A DNA stretch of 44,959 nucleotides from Nostoc sp. LEGE 06077 (GTDB lineage: Bacteria; Cyanobacteriota; Cyanobacteriia; Cyanobacteriales; Nostocaceae). Of the stretch, positions 7,497 through 17,178 are shown one piece after another; within the stretch, counting starts at the first letter, position 1, and every line of letters starts with the position of its first letter. The position numbers and the translations under genes were made by a program. The notes beneath the pieces were generated by a model. That model saw only the letters and a list, made by a program, of their open reading frames with translations. It did no database searches and had not been told where the DNA came from. The DNA lies in the NCBI RefSeq assembly GCF_015207705.1, contig NZ_JADEWI010000053.1, forward strand, positions 1 to 44,959, given 5' to 3'.

Positions 7497-10400
7497 ATGA
7501 CAGACGTAAACTCTACTATAGTGATTCCTGGGTATCAAATAATCTCACAATTTTATTCCAGTGCTAGAACTAGGGTATATCGAGCAATTCGAGAGCAAGA
7601 AAAACTTCCAGTAGTAATCAAGATTCTGACATCAGAACATCCCAGCTTTAACGAAATACTACATTTTGTTAACCAATATACAATTAGTAATAATCTTCAT
7701 ATTCCTGGTATTATTCATCCCATATCGTTAGAAATCTATGGTAATGGCTATATTTTAGTGATGGAAGATAGGGGAGAAATTTCTTTAAGAGAATATATTA
7801 AGACTACTATCTTCACCCTAGTTGAATTTTTAGAGATTGCAATTCAATTAACTAATATTCTTCATGGTTTACATCAAAACCGTGTGATTCATAAAGACAT
7901 CAAACCTGCAAATATTCTGATTCATCCGCCAACGAAACAAGTTCAACTGATTGACTTTAGTATCGCCTCTCTATTGCCTAAAGAAAACCAAGAAATAAAA
8001 AATCTCAATATTCTAGAAGGAACGCTGGCTTATATTTCTCCAGAGCAAACAGGTAGGATGAATCGAGGAATAGACTACCGTAGCGATTTTTATTCTCTAG
8101 GAGTGACATTTTATGAATTATTGACAAAAAAATTGCCATTTATATCTGATGACCCAATGGAATTAGTACATTGTCATCTTGCAAAAATACCAAATGAAAT
8201 CAAAAATGAACAGATTCCACAAGTACTTTCAGATATTGTCATGAAATTGATGGCAAAAAATGCTGAAGATAGATATCAGAGTGCTTTGGGGTTAAGAGAT
8301 GATTTAGAAAGTTGTTTATATCAATTACAAGAAATAGGTAGGATCGAGAATTTTTATGTTGGTCGAAGGGATGTGAGCGATCGCTTCTTGATTCCCGAAA
8401 AACTTTACGGTCGAGAGACAGAAGTTAAAATCTTGCTCGAAGCTTTTGAGCGCGTCGCTAATGGTAGTTCGGAAATGATGTTGGTAGCAGGGTTCTCCGG
8501 AATTGGTAAAACAGCGGTAGTCAATGAAGTCCATAAGCCAATTACCCGTCACCAAGGATACTTTATCAAAGGTAAATTTGACCAGTTTAATCGCAACATT
8601 CCCCTATCAGCCTTTGTGCAAACCTTACGAGATTTGATGGGTCAATTATTATCAGAATCAGAAATGCAATTGCAAACATGGAAAACTAAAATTCTGGAAG
8701 CTGTAGGTGATAATGGACAAGTCTTAATTGAAGTGATTCCTGAACTAGAACTAATTATTGGTAAGCAACCTCCAGCACCAGAATTATCAGGAAGTGCAGT
8801 ACAAAATCGCTTTAACTTATTGTTCTCAAAATTTCTTGCTGTCTTTACCACCAAAGAACATCCGTTAGTTGTCTTTCTAGATGACTTACAGTGGGTAGAT
8901 TCCGCTTCTTTACAGTTAATTAAACTCTTGATGCAGGATAATAATTATTTACTGATATTAGGGGCTTATCGAGATAATGAAGTCAAAGCTACACATCCTT
9001 TCATATTGATGGTAGCAGAACTGAAGCAAGCCCAGAAAACTGTGAATACGATTATTCTTTCACCGCTGGGTTTAAGTGATGCTAATCAGCTAATTGCTGA
9101 TACATTGAATTGTATAACCGAGCGCGCATATCCTCTTACAGAGTTAATTGTTCGTAAAACCCTGGGAAATCCATTTTTTATCACCCAGTTTATCAAAGTT
9201 TTACACGAAGCAGAGCAGATTACATTTAATCGTGAACAAGGCTATTGGGAATGTAATATTGCTCAAATCAATGAGCTATCTTTAACTGACGATGTAGTAG
9301 ATTTTATGGCTACTCAGTTGCAGAGATTGCCTACTGAAACTCAAGAAATGCTTAAGTTAGCAGCTTGTATTGGCAATCAATTCGATTTAACAACTTTAGC
9401 AATTATTTGTGAAAAATCACAAGCCCATACGGCAATGGCTTTGTGGAAGGCTTTACAAGAAGGATTGATAGTGCCACAAAACCAAATGTATAAATTTTAC
9501 TTGCACCCTAATACCGCAGAAGAGAATACTGGCAACGTTAAAAATGTATTGTATCGCTTTCTGCATGATCGCGTCCAACAAGCTGCTTACTCCTTGATAC
9601 CTGAAGCACAAAAACAAGCTACTCACCTCAATATTGGGAAATTACTTTTAAGTAAGATATCAGAGCAGGAATTAGAAAACCGACTATTTGATATTGTGAA
9701 TCAGCTAAATATAGGTATTAAATTGGTCAAAGACCCTTGCCAAAAAGAACAGTTAGCTCAGTTAAATATGCGAGCTGGCAACAAAGCTAAAACTGCTACA
9801 GCATACTCTGCGGCTGTTAGTTATTTAAACACAGGTGTAATGCTCCTGAGAGTAGATAGTTGGCAAAGTCAGTATGAACTCACTTTGAAAATGTATGAAT
9901 CTTTAGCAGAATTAGAATATTTAAATACTAATTTTGAAAAATCGAAATATTTAATTGAACAAACGCTTTTATCAGCTTGTCAAGTATTAGATAAAGTAAA
10001 AGTTTATGAAATCCAAATTCAATCGTATACTTCCCAAAATAAACTTATAGAATCTATAGATACAGGTAGAGAGGCTCTGAATTTACTTAGGATAGATTTC
10101 CCTTATGAGTGTGATGTTAAAACTATGAACAATCGACATCAACAACTCAAAATTATTTTAGGTGATCGCCTCATAAAAAGCCTAGCAGATTTACCATATC
10201 TGCAAGATCCTTATCAATCCGCTGCAATGCGAATCCTGGTAGGTTTATTTGCATCAGTGTATTTAGCCAAGCCTGAATTGTTACCCTTAAAAATATTCAC
10301 AATGGTGAAAATTTGTATTCAATATGGTAACTCTCCCCAAGCTGCAATCGCCTATAGTCTTTATGGTTTATTTTTATGCACCATAGGAGAAATCGCAAGC

Positions 10401-12911
10401 GGCTATCAATTTGGTCAACTTGCAACTATTGTTTTAGAACAATTACAAGCCAAAGAATTGACTAGTAAAGTTAATCTCACTTTTGCTTTATTTATTAAAC
10501 ATTGGCAAGACTCTATTCGTTCTGTATTACCTGTATTTTTAGCTGGGCTGACTAGTGGACTAGAGCATGGAGATTTAGAATATGTTGGTTATTGTGCTAA
10601 CAGCTATTGTCAATTTTTATTTTGGGCGGGAGAAAATCTTGAAATTGTTGAATCCGAAGCTGATAAATACTCCCAACTAGTTCAAGAAATTAAACAAGAA
10701 GCTTCTGCAATTTGGACAAGTACATGGCAACAAACTGTAATGAATCTGCGAGGTAATGCTGAAAATCCCACAATGCTAATTGGTTCTAGTTTCAATGAGC
10801 TTGAAACTCTTCCATCCCTAATTCAAAGTTGTAATGTATGTGGAATTTGCTACGTTTATTTAGCTAAAATCTTATTATTTTATTTATTTAATGACCCTCA
10901 AAGTGCAATAAAGTACACAATTAAATTTGAAGAATATGAACAAGGTGCAGCGGGATTGCTAATTATTCCCTTGAAGAATTTTTATCAATCTTTGAGTTTG
11001 CTCTCGTTGTATTTTAGTACAGATGCAGACATGGAAATTAGTGATTTTGACAAGGTTGCCAATAATCAAAAGTTTCTCAAAACATGGGCTGATTATGCTC
11101 CCATAAACTACTTACACAAGTTTCATTTAGTAGAAGCTGAAATCTGCCGCGTATTAGGAAAACATTATGCAGCTATAGAACATTATGATCTTGCCATTGC
11201 TGGGGCTAAAGCTAATGGTTACATTCAAGAAGAAGCTTTAGCTAATGAACTGACAGCTAAGTTCTATCTGAACTGGGGTAAAACAAAACTTGCTCAAGTA
11301 TATATCGAACAAGCTTATCACTGTTATGCTTTTTGGGGAGCAAAAGCAAAAACTACCTATTTGGAACAACAGTATCCGCAACTACTAACAGGTATTCTCC
11401 AACCAATCAAACAAGTTGCTGTATCTAAAGCAAGCATTACTCAAAATTTAATGCAGAATGTCAATGTCTCTAGTAACAGTATTAGTCAGGATTTGTGGTT
11501 AGATTTGCCAGCAGTTATGAAAGCTTCTCAAGCCATTTCTCAGGAAATTGAATTAGAGAAGCTGTTAGCAACTTTAATGCAGATTGCTATAGCTAACGCT
11601 GGCGCACAAATTGGTTATTTAGTTCTTAAGGTAGAAGAAAAATTATTAATAATTAATAAAGCTAATGCCGAACAAGTAAAAAACTTAGAAATTCTTCTAG
11701 AACAGTGTGAAGAAATTCCCCAGAGTTTGATTTATACAGTAGCACGAACTCAACAGACGGCTGTATTTGGAAACTTGAGTCATTCACGGCAATTCGATAA
11801 AGATAACTACATCATCACTCATCAGCCCAAATCAGTTTTGTGTACTCCCATCAGTTGTCAAGGAAAACTTGTTGGAATTTTGTATTTAGAAAATAACCTA
11901 ACTGTAGGTGCTTTTACAAGTGATCGCATCGAAATTCTCCAACTTCTCACAAGCCAAGCTGCCATTTCAGTAGAAAATGCTCGGTTATATCAAAAAACAG
12001 AAAACTATGCTCATATTTTAGAAGCTGAAGTAGAACGTAAAACCCAAGCTCTTACACAAAAAGCCGAAGATTTAGAGCAAACTTTAAAACAACTGCAACA
12101 AACTCAAGCGCAACTAATTCATAGCGAAAAAATGTCATCTCTAGGTCAAATGATTGCTGGAATTGCTCATGAAATTAATAATCCAGTTACTTTTATCCAG
12201 GGCAATCTCACCCATACAGAAAATTACATTCAAGATATGATGCGTTTACTGACACTTTATCAGCAGCAATACCCTCAAGCTAATCCGGTTATTCAAGCTT
12301 TAGAGGAAGAAATTGAGCTTGATTTTCTGTTTGAGGATGCACATCAAACCTTAAAATCTATGAAAGCTGGCAGTGAACGTATCAGCCAAATTGTTTTGAG
12401 TTTACGTAACTTTTCCCGTTTGGATGAAGCCGAAATTAAGGCTGTAGATTTACACAGTGGCATTGATAGCACATTATTAATTGTCCAACATCGCTTGCAA
12501 AAATCTGTAAACCAACCTGAAGTTTGTGTGATCAAGGAGTACGCTAATCTACCTCTGGTGACTTGTTATCCTAGCCAGTTGAATCAAGTTTTTCTGAATA
12601 TCATCAATAATGCGATTGATGCGATTCGAGATAATCCCTTATGTAGCGAAAATCCTCAAATTCGTATTCGTACTGAAGTGATTGACAGTAAACGCTTACG
12701 AATTGCAATCTTTAATACAGATAGTACAATTCCTGAAAGCTTTTATGAGCGGATTTTTGAACCGTTTTTCACTACAAAGCCGGTGGGACGTGGTAAAGGC
12801 TTAGGTTTATCTGTCAGTTATTCAATTGTTCAACAACATAGCGGCAATTTAACTGTACATTCTCACTCCATAGAAGGAACGGAATTTGAAATTGTTCTTC
12901 CTATCAGTTAA
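7497..12911 (+). CDS. Ser/Thr kinase - AAA ATPase - GAF - histidine kinase fusion
   Basis: This 1804-aa cytoplasmic signalling protein belongs to the HstK-like family of multicellular cyanobacteria. Residues 10-270 are a Ser/Thr kinase with Lys42, catalytic loop VIHKDIKPANIL (Asp134), and DFS at 153-155 in place of DFG. Residues 300-600 form an AAA-type ATPase with Walker A GFSGIGKT (332-339) and VVFLDDLQW as Walker B. A long helical, TPR-like region follows. A GAF sensor covers about 1335-1500 and a coiled coil about 1510-1545. The histidine kinase has phospho-acceptor His1558 (GIAHEINNP) and an ATPase with FFTTKP and GKGLGLS. No membrane segment is seen. No response regulator is adjacent. 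The ligand is unknown. Confidence 0.92.
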   Translation: MTDVNSTIVIPGYQIISQFYSSARTRVYRAIREQEKLPVVIKILTSEHPSFNEILHFVNQYTISNNLHIPGIIHPISLEIYGNGYILVMEDRGEISLREYIKTTIFTLVEFLEIAIQLTNILHGLHQNRVIHKDIKPANILIHPPTKQVQLIDFSIASLLPKENQEIKNLNILEGTLAYISPEQTGRMNRGIDYRSDFYSLGVTFYELLTKKLPFISDDPMELVHCHLAKIPNEIKNEQIPQVLSDIVMKLMAKNAEDRYQSALGLRDDLESCLYQLQEIGRIENFYVGRRDVSDRFLIPEKLYGRETEVKILLEAFERVANGSSEMMLVAGFSGIGKTAVVNEVHKPITRHQGYFIKGKFDQFNRNIPLSAFVQTLRDLMGQLLSESEMQLQTWKTKILEAVGDNGQVLIEVIPELELIIGKQPPAPELSGSAVQNRFNLLFSKFLAVFTTKEHPLVVFLDDLQWVDSASLQLIKLLMQDNNYLLILGAYRDNEVKATHPFILMVAELKQAQKTVNTIILSPLGLSDANQLIADTLNCITERAYPLTELIVRKTLGNPFFITQFIKVLHEAEQITFNREQGYWECNIAQINELSLTDDVVDFMATQLQRLPTETQEMLKLAACIGNQFDLTTLAIICEKSQAHTAMALWKALQEGLIVPQNQMYKFYLHPNTAEENTGNVKNVLYRFLHDRVQQAAYSLIPEAQKQATHLNIGKLLLSKISEQELENRLFDIVNQLNIGIKLVKDPCQKEQLAQLNMRAGNKAKTATAYSAAVSYLNTGVMLLRVDSWQSQYELTLKMYESLAELEYLNTNFEKSKYLIEQTLLSACQVLDKVKVYEIQIQSYTSQNKLIESIDTGREALNLLRIDFPYECDVKTMNNRHQQLKIILGDRLIKSLADLPYLQDPYQSAAMRILVGLFASVYLAKPELLPLKIFTMVKICIQYGNSPQAAIAYSLYGLFLCTIGEIASGYQFGQLATIVLEQLQAKELTSKVNLTFALFIKHWQDSIRSVLPVFLAGLTSGLEHGDLEYVGYCANSYCQFLFWAGENLEIVESEADKYSQLVQEIKQEASAIWTSTWQQTVMNLRGNAENPTMLIGSSFNELETLPSLIQSCNVCGICYVYLAKILLFYLFNDPQSAIKYTIKFEEYEQGAAGLLIIPLKNFYQSLSLLSLYFSTDADMEISDFDKVANNQKFLKTWADYAPINYLHKFHLVEAEICRVLGKHYAAIEHYDLAIAGAKANGYIQEEALANELTAKFYLNWGKTKLAQVYIEQAYHCYAFWGAKAKTTYLEQQYPQLLTGILQPIKQVAVSKASITQNLMQNVNVSSNSISQDLWLDLPAVMKASQAISQEIELEKLLATLMQIAIANAGAQIGYLVLKVEEKLLIINKANAEQVKNLEILLEQCEEIPQSLIYTVARTQQTAVFGNLSHSRQFDKDNYIITHQPKSVLCTPISCQGKLVGILYLENNLTVGAFTSDRIEILQLLTSQAAISVENARLYQKTENYAHILEAEVERKTQALTQKAEDLEQTLKQLQQTQAQLIHSEKMSSLGQMIAGIAHEINNPVTFIQGNLTHTENYIQDMMRLLTLYQQQYPQANPVIQALEEEIELDFLFEDAHQTLKSMKAGSERISQIVLSLRNFSRLDEAEIKAVDLHSGIDSTLLIVQHRLQKSVNQPEVCVIKEYANLPLVTCYPSQLNQVFLNIINNAIDAIRDNPLCSENPQIRIRTEVIDSKRLRIAIFNTDSTIPESFYERIFEPFFTTKPVGRGKGLGLSVSYSIVQQHSGNLTVHSHSIEGTEFEIVLPIS

Positions 12912-12924
12912 ATTCACTATTGTT

Positions 12925-13143
12925 TTAGCCATTTATCCACTTCTCCCAATCAGGAGCCGCCGCCACCAACTGTTCAAACATCGCAGGCTCCGATTCCTCA
13001 AAAGCCACCATCACTCCCCAACGCTCATCGTTAAAAATTCGCAATTCGCAATTCGCAATTGTGGACTTAATTGAAAATAATTCACTTAGGGTACAAACCC
13101 CTGATTTCAACCAGATCAAAGAAAGAAACTGCTTGTGTATCAA
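12925..13143 (-). pseudogene. possible gene remnant of unknown family
   Basis: On the minus strand the peptide RWGVMVAFEESEPAMFEQLV and APDWEKWING to a stop reads like a real protein C-terminus. Upstream, the frame passes through a heptamer tandem repeat and low-complexity sequence and loses coding character. I cannot name the family. It may once have been continuous with the fragments at 13.3-13.8 kb. Confidence 0.25.
13036..13060. repeat. heptamer tandem repeat AATTCGC, forward array
   Basis: Three perfect AATTCGC units plus AATT. Short tandemly repeated heptamers are a known feature of heterocystous cyanobacterial genomes. A second array of the complementary unit lies at 13181-13199. Confidence 0.85.
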
Positions 13144-13180
13144 TATTCAAGTTCTTAACTTCGTTGTGAGCAAGGAAACT

Positions 13181-13199
13181 GCGAATTGCGAATTGCGAA
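13181..13199. repeat. heptamer tandem repeat GCGAATT, inverted array
   Basis: Two full GCGAATT units and a partial third. This is the reverse complement of the array at 13036-13060, about 120 bases away, so the two could pair as stem arms. Confidence 0.85.
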
Positions 13200-13329
13200 C
13201 TGGAATTAACCTGCTGCCACCATGAATCAGCGAGGTTGTCTTGCCCCTCCAAACCCACGCAATTATCATTAATGGGAGTGATATTGTGTCAGTAACTTGA
13301 TTTTGTAACTTTATATTATTAGTGACTGA

Positions 13330-13572
13330 CACCAACTCTCGATTTAACCGCTGCTTGAAAATCCCAGAGCGCTCATCATCAGGCGCAACAAACTTATACA
13401 CAAACTCCCGCTTACCCCTCGGCCCCAACCGCCCCACATACGATAGCCGCAAATCAATCTTGTCGAGTAACTTCTGTGCGATGCCTACGGCAACCCGAAG
13501 CGGGAACGCCACAGGAGTCAGAGTCAGTCTAGAACTGCCCAGAAATGGTGCAGCCCCTTTGAAGCAGAGCAA
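13330..13572 (-). pseudogene. fragment resembling the C-terminus of a cyanobacterial plasmid replication protein
   Basis: The conserved-looking core reads KLLDKIDLRLSYVGRLGPRG, then REFVYKFVAPDDERSGIFKQ and RLNREL. From memory it resembles the end of CyRepA1-type replication proteins (LGPRGK...RVY), but I hold this weakly. Upstream, the frame passes through a 24-nt small palindrome (13483-13506) and then loses coding character. Start and main domains are absent. It may be a relic of an integrated plasmid. Confidence 0.35.
13483..13506. repeat. 24-nt small palindromic repeat inside a HIP1-like site
   Basis: The bases GCCTACGGCAACCCGAAGCG plus GGAA lie between GCGAT and CGCC. Removing them would leave GCGATCGCC, which contains a HIP1 octamer. 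Two 25-nt repeats at 35.4 and 36.7 kb sit in exactly the same sequence setting. Confidence 0.6.
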
Positions 13573-13594
13573 TATTATTTATACTTATTGCAAA

Positions 13595-13830
13595 ATTCTT
13601 TCACTCCCCACCCGGAAACCGCCGCATCATCTCCCGCAATTCAACAGCCTCCCCATCCGGTGTATACACGCACGACCCCACCCGACATCGCCAACACAAT
13701 TCTTTCCCTTCGCGCTCATTCAAACCAAGCACTAACATCAGCAGTGACAGTATTCTTGCCCTTAGCCCCACTCTTGCAGGAATTGATGAACAGTCCAGTC
13801 GGATTGTCGCACCACCTTGAGAGCGATCCC
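13595..13830 (-). pseudogene. degenerate repeated gene fragment, copy 1
   Basis: The minus strand reads CDNPTGLFINSCKSGAKGKN, then TVTADVSAWFE, TGA, ARRERIVLAMSG, a frame change, and YTPDGEAVELREMMRRFPGG. Related fragments lie at 35210-35600, 36470-36830 and 44440-44575. The intact gene appears to encode a small DNA-processing or plasmid-type protein, but I do not recognise it. The in-frame TGA and frame change make this copy dead. The bases at 13831-13996 hold no gene. Confidence 0.6.
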
Positions 13831-13996
13831 ATCTTTGACCTGGCGATTACACTCCAAATTGCACCAGCACCCACAACTGTGATCGCACCCTGGGAATTTT
13901 CATAGTATCAGTGTACCGCTAGTTTCTTCTAAGAAGGAGGGGCGATCGCTCTTTGGTTTTCCTCTAAAGGAAGTGCTAGTGAGAGAGGCAGGGCGA

Positions 13997-14776
13997 TCAC
14001 TCTAGCGTACAACAGGGAACAAGAGGTTTATTAGCAATCTCTTTTAGCCCTACATCTTTTAGCAATTTATGCCAATCTGTTACCAAAGTTTTGCTTTTAG
14101 GATTACGGCGACGAAGTTGAGCTAATTGAGTTAAGGCATCGTACCAAATACCTTTTTGGGCATACAAAATAACTTGCTGGCGATTAACTAAAGCAGTATG
14201 TTGAAATTTAACTCGTTGAATCCAACCGTTAACATTGATTGATTCATCTTCACCATTGCAATTTATGTTCAGGGATAAATACCAATGATAGTTTTTATCT
14301 GTTTCTAGTTTAACTGTGGATGGCAGACTGAGCGCGATCGCTCCTGGTGTTCCCTTCACAGTGAAAGTTCCTTGATAAATTTGCTGATAATTTCGCGGTT
14401 CGCGGCTAGTTTCGTCCCATAATTCTAATTCAGCTGCCTGAATATCTTTGGCTAGGTAAGGAACATAAAACCAGAATGTAGGAGAGGCACTAACGGTTAA
14501 TCCCCAAACATTATTAATTTTTGGCGGTGATTCGACAACCGGAACTATAGCGGTGAGACGTTCTTTAATATCTAGTGCGGCGCAATTGCGACCGTCACGA
14601 GTTCCGCCACCTTGGCGATTTCCCGGTGCGCCTCTGGATGATAGCGGAGGTTGATTAAAAATTACCGCAGAAATCCTAGAGGGGGTTAACTGGGACTGCT
14701 TGATGGAGGATGAATGAACTTCTCCCTGATTCACCGCTAAAACCCATACCAAACCTAATCCTATCAACCTCATCAT
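13997..14776 (-). CDS. secreted DUF928 protein
   Basis: This 259-aa protein starts MMRLIGLGLVWVLAVNQG, a signal peptide. Its DUF928 features include PSTVKLETDKNYHWYLSL, VNGWIQRV, and a C-terminal WYDALTQLAQLRR and WHKLLKDVGL. Start choice: ATG at 14776 overlaps the stop of the CHAT-CHASE2 gene as ATGA, and the longer in-frame reading is only antisense-like overlap with that gene. DUF928 proteins are cyanobacterial, with predicted export and unknown function. They recur beside CHASE2 and CHAT genes. It is the last gene of the four-gene minus-strand operon and has no clear terminator behind it. Confidence 0.85.
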   Translation of the reverse strand: MMRLIGLGLVWVLAVNQGEVHSSSIKQSQLTPSRISAVIFNQPPLSSRGAPGNRQGGGTRDGRNCAALDIKERLTAIVPVVESPPKINNVWGLTVSASPTFWFYVPYLAKDIQAAELELWDETSREPRNYQQIYQGTFTVKGTPGAIALSLPSTVKLETDKNYHWYLSLNINCNGEDESINVNGWIQRVKFQHTALVNRQQVILYAQKGIWYDALTQLAQLRRRNPKSKTLVTDWHKLLKDVGLKEIANKPLVPCCTLE

Positions 14777-17106
14777 GATTTCCCTCCCAAATTCCGCTTT
14801 AAACGAGTTGTAATCACGTATGTAATCGCCAAAGCAAATACTGATGGTATCATAGGGATACACAGACCGCTCAAGAAGAAGCCAAAACACAGGCTAACAA
14901 GGATAAAACTGGCTGTTACGGCTACAACTCGACGATATAAAACCGAGTCAAATTTCCCAATACATAAACCCCCAATGAGTGACCAAATCCAAATCCAAAT
15001 CGCATCCCAATCCTGGGGCCAAAACCGGAGTAAGGGGCGTTCTTCTTGGGCAACACTGAGCATTTGACTCACCATTTGGGCGTGGATAACAATACCGGAC
15101 ATTTTTTTGTCAACTTCTTTACTAAAGGGAGTAAAAAAGCGATCGCCAATTGAGGGCGCTGTTACACCAATCAAAATAATCCGATCTTTCACCCACTGGG
15201 GCGGCAAATCATTGTTGAGAACTGCGGCTAAGGTAACTTCCCTGGCGACTTTTTGCGCCGAACGGTAATTGAGTAAAACTTGATGACCACGCGGATCAAT
15301 GTTGTGATAAAAACCAGTATGATTTTCCAAAGGCTGAAAAACAGTAGAGCCAAGCTGCAAGTTTCCCTCTGATGTGGCTTGTGGTTTAATGCCCTCAAAA
15401 TCGAGGTAACGCCGGGCTAATTCGGTACTGAAGGCAAATGAAGACTGACACCGGGAATTTCCTGGATCTATATGCAACAAAGAACGCCGGATTATGCCAT
15501 CTGATTCCACTACCAAATCAGTAAAACCTACATTAGTTGGCGGACTAGTAGGGGGAGGCGCAACACCAAATTTGTTATCAGTGTTCGACTCTGGTTTGCT
15601 GACTTCGCAAGTCGTTACCAGACGGGAGTTTTTCGGGATGTGGACGGATAGTTCGCGGTGTCCGGGTTCGACCGGTAAATCGCGGTAAATATCTAAGCCA
15701 ATAACTCTGGGTTTATGGGCTTGGAGTTTCTCTAGTGTTTGCAAAATTACGCGATCGCTCAGAGGATACCGCCCTTGCGCTTGAATATCTTGTTCTGTAA
15801 CTTTGACAATCAAAAGACGCTCATCAATTCCGCTATCTGGTTGCAGGCGTATAAATAAATCAAAAGCCCACAATTCTAGCGGCTGGAGTCCACCTAAAAA
15901 CCGCAATGTCATAATTAAGCCAGTCGCTAGTAAACTCCGTACCAAGATATTTTGCAAATCTTTCCAATCCAGCCGGATGCGGTAATTAGGACGGCTCATC
16001 GGCCGCAAATCTTTCCAAGTCGGTGGTACTTGGGCGGGGTTTTGGTAAATCATCGGTAGCCAAGTTGCCCCCGGTAAATCCGTAAATTCCTCTAGTCTTT
16101 CTTGGGCGCGGCGCACAGCAGTGTATAAAGTTTGTCCCGCCGCATATTCCCGCAAGAATTCTTTGAGAAACGATTGAGCAACGACATCGGGGACAATCTC
16201 TTGCATAACAATAATCACCGGGACGTGTAAATCAGCTAACTGCTGTGCTAGTCCCAAACCTTCACAGGAGTTAAAAATGGCAATCTTTAACCCTTTTTGC
16301 ATCGCTTCCCGAAAAGCATGTTTAAGTTGCTCAGTTTCGATGCTTTCTCTAGTACTAAGACTAATGCGGCCTCTTTGTTCTACAGTCTGACTATGGCCAG
16401 CAAAAAAGAAAATATCCCAGCCTTGGGGATTTCGGAGTTGGGTAATTAATTCTCGCCCTTGGGGTTGATGACAAAAAACTGATTCTGTTTGTGGAAGATT
16501 AGCGATCGCCTGACGATCTGCTTCTAAATCTAGGTGTTGATGATCACCAAAAATTGCCAGCAACCGGACGCGATCGCGTGGCGTTTGCTGTGGCGGAATT
16601 TCCCAAGATTCATATTCTATCGGACTGTAGCTAACACCAACATTTGGATAACTCGCTAGTAAATCCCAGGTATGCCAAGGTAACTTCCATAACATTGGTT
16701 CTTTGGCTTTAATCCCTAACCGCAGAGTATCCGGCTGACTGGCTAACTCTTTACTCAACCTTTCCCGAATTTTTTGCCAACCAACTTCCCCCGATGCTTG
16801 CAACCATTGATTGAGGTTAGTTTCTACTTGTCTCATTCGTTGCCGACAGTCAACCGCGATTTCCCTAGTAGCGCGATTCGTCGGCAAGCTTTCCTCAATT
16901 TCCCAACCATCATAGCGGGTGATCGTTGTGAGATTCCGAAAAGATTGTTGCCACAAAAAATACAAGCCTTCAATCTCTGTATTAGCTCCCAACCTACCTT
17001 CAATTTCTCCTACCGAAGAACCGCCATCTTCCCTCAGTTCTAGGGATACTTCAAACCCTTGAGCAAAATCTCCGCTACCAATTTTGAGAACTGCTACCCT
17101 GCCCAT
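14773..17106 (-). CDS. CHAT-CHASE2 membrane protein
   Basis: A 777-aa protein. The N-terminal half is a CHAT caspase-like protease domain with the His of FFFAGHS (His238) and the Cys of FNSCEGLGLA (Cys281). A membrane segment (LLATGLIMTLRFLGG) leads into an extracytoplasmic CHASE2 sensor (LLIVKVTEQDI, RVIGLDIYRDLP, VKDRIILIGVTAPS), followed by three C-terminal membrane segments. A protease facing the cytoplasm and a sensor outside is the simplest topology. Start choice: ATG at 17106 (MGRVAVLKIG) has GGAAAG upstream; the 14 codons before it look non-coding. It lies 72 bases after the DUF1822 gene and overlaps the DUF928 gene by four bases. Substrate and ligand unknown. Confidence 0.88.
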   Translation of the reverse strand: MGRVAVLKIGSGDFAQGFEVSLELREDGGSSVGEIEGRLGANTEIEGLYFLWQQSFRNLTTITRYDGWEIEESLPTNRATREIAVDCRQRMRQVETNLNQWLQASGEVGWQKIRERLSKELASQPDTLRLGIKAKEPMLWKLPWHTWDLLASYPNVGVSYSPIEYESWEIPPQQTPRDRVRLLAIFGDHQHLDLEADRQAIANLPQTESVFCHQPQGRELITQLRNPQGWDIFFFAGHSQTVEQRGRISLSTRESIETEQLKHAFREAMQKGLKIAIFNSCEGLGLAQQLADLHVPVIIVMQEIVPDVVAQSFLKEFLREYAAGQTLYTAVRRAQERLEEFTDLPGATWLPMIYQNPAQVPPTWKDLRPMSRPNYRIRLDWKDLQNILVRSLLATGLIMTLRFLGGLQPLELWAFDLFIRLQPDSGIDERLLIVKVTEQDIQAQGRYPLSDRVILQTLEKLQAHKPRVIGLDIYRDLPVEPGHRELSVHIPKNSRLVTTCEVSKPESNTDNKFGVAPPPTSPPTNVGFTDLVVESDGIIRRSLLHIDPGNSRCQSSFAFSTELARRYLDFEGIKPQATSEGNLQLGSTVFQPLENHTGFYHNIDPRGHQVLLNYRSAQKVAREVTLAAVLNNDLPPQWVKDRIILIGVTAPSIGDRFFTPFSKEVDKKMSGIVIHAQMVSQMLSVAQEERPLLRFWPQDWDAIWIWIWSLIGGLCIGKFDSVLYRRVVAVTASFILVSLCFGFFLSGLCIPMIPSVFALAITYVITTRLKRNLGGKS

Positions 17107-17178
17107 CGCTGCTTTCCAGTTAATTTTTTTTCTTACGCAGAGACGCAAAGATTAACATAATAATATCGTCTAATTTGT

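Noticed and set aside
13322-13905. Plus-strand frames of 137 and 105 aa
   Set aside because: They are antisense to the replication-like and repeated gene fragments, Pro/His-rich with no protein character.
14777-14890. Earlier start for the DUF928 gene
   Set aside because: The added residues read through the end of the CHAT-CHASE2 gene in another frame; ATGA overlap and the signal peptide favour 14776.
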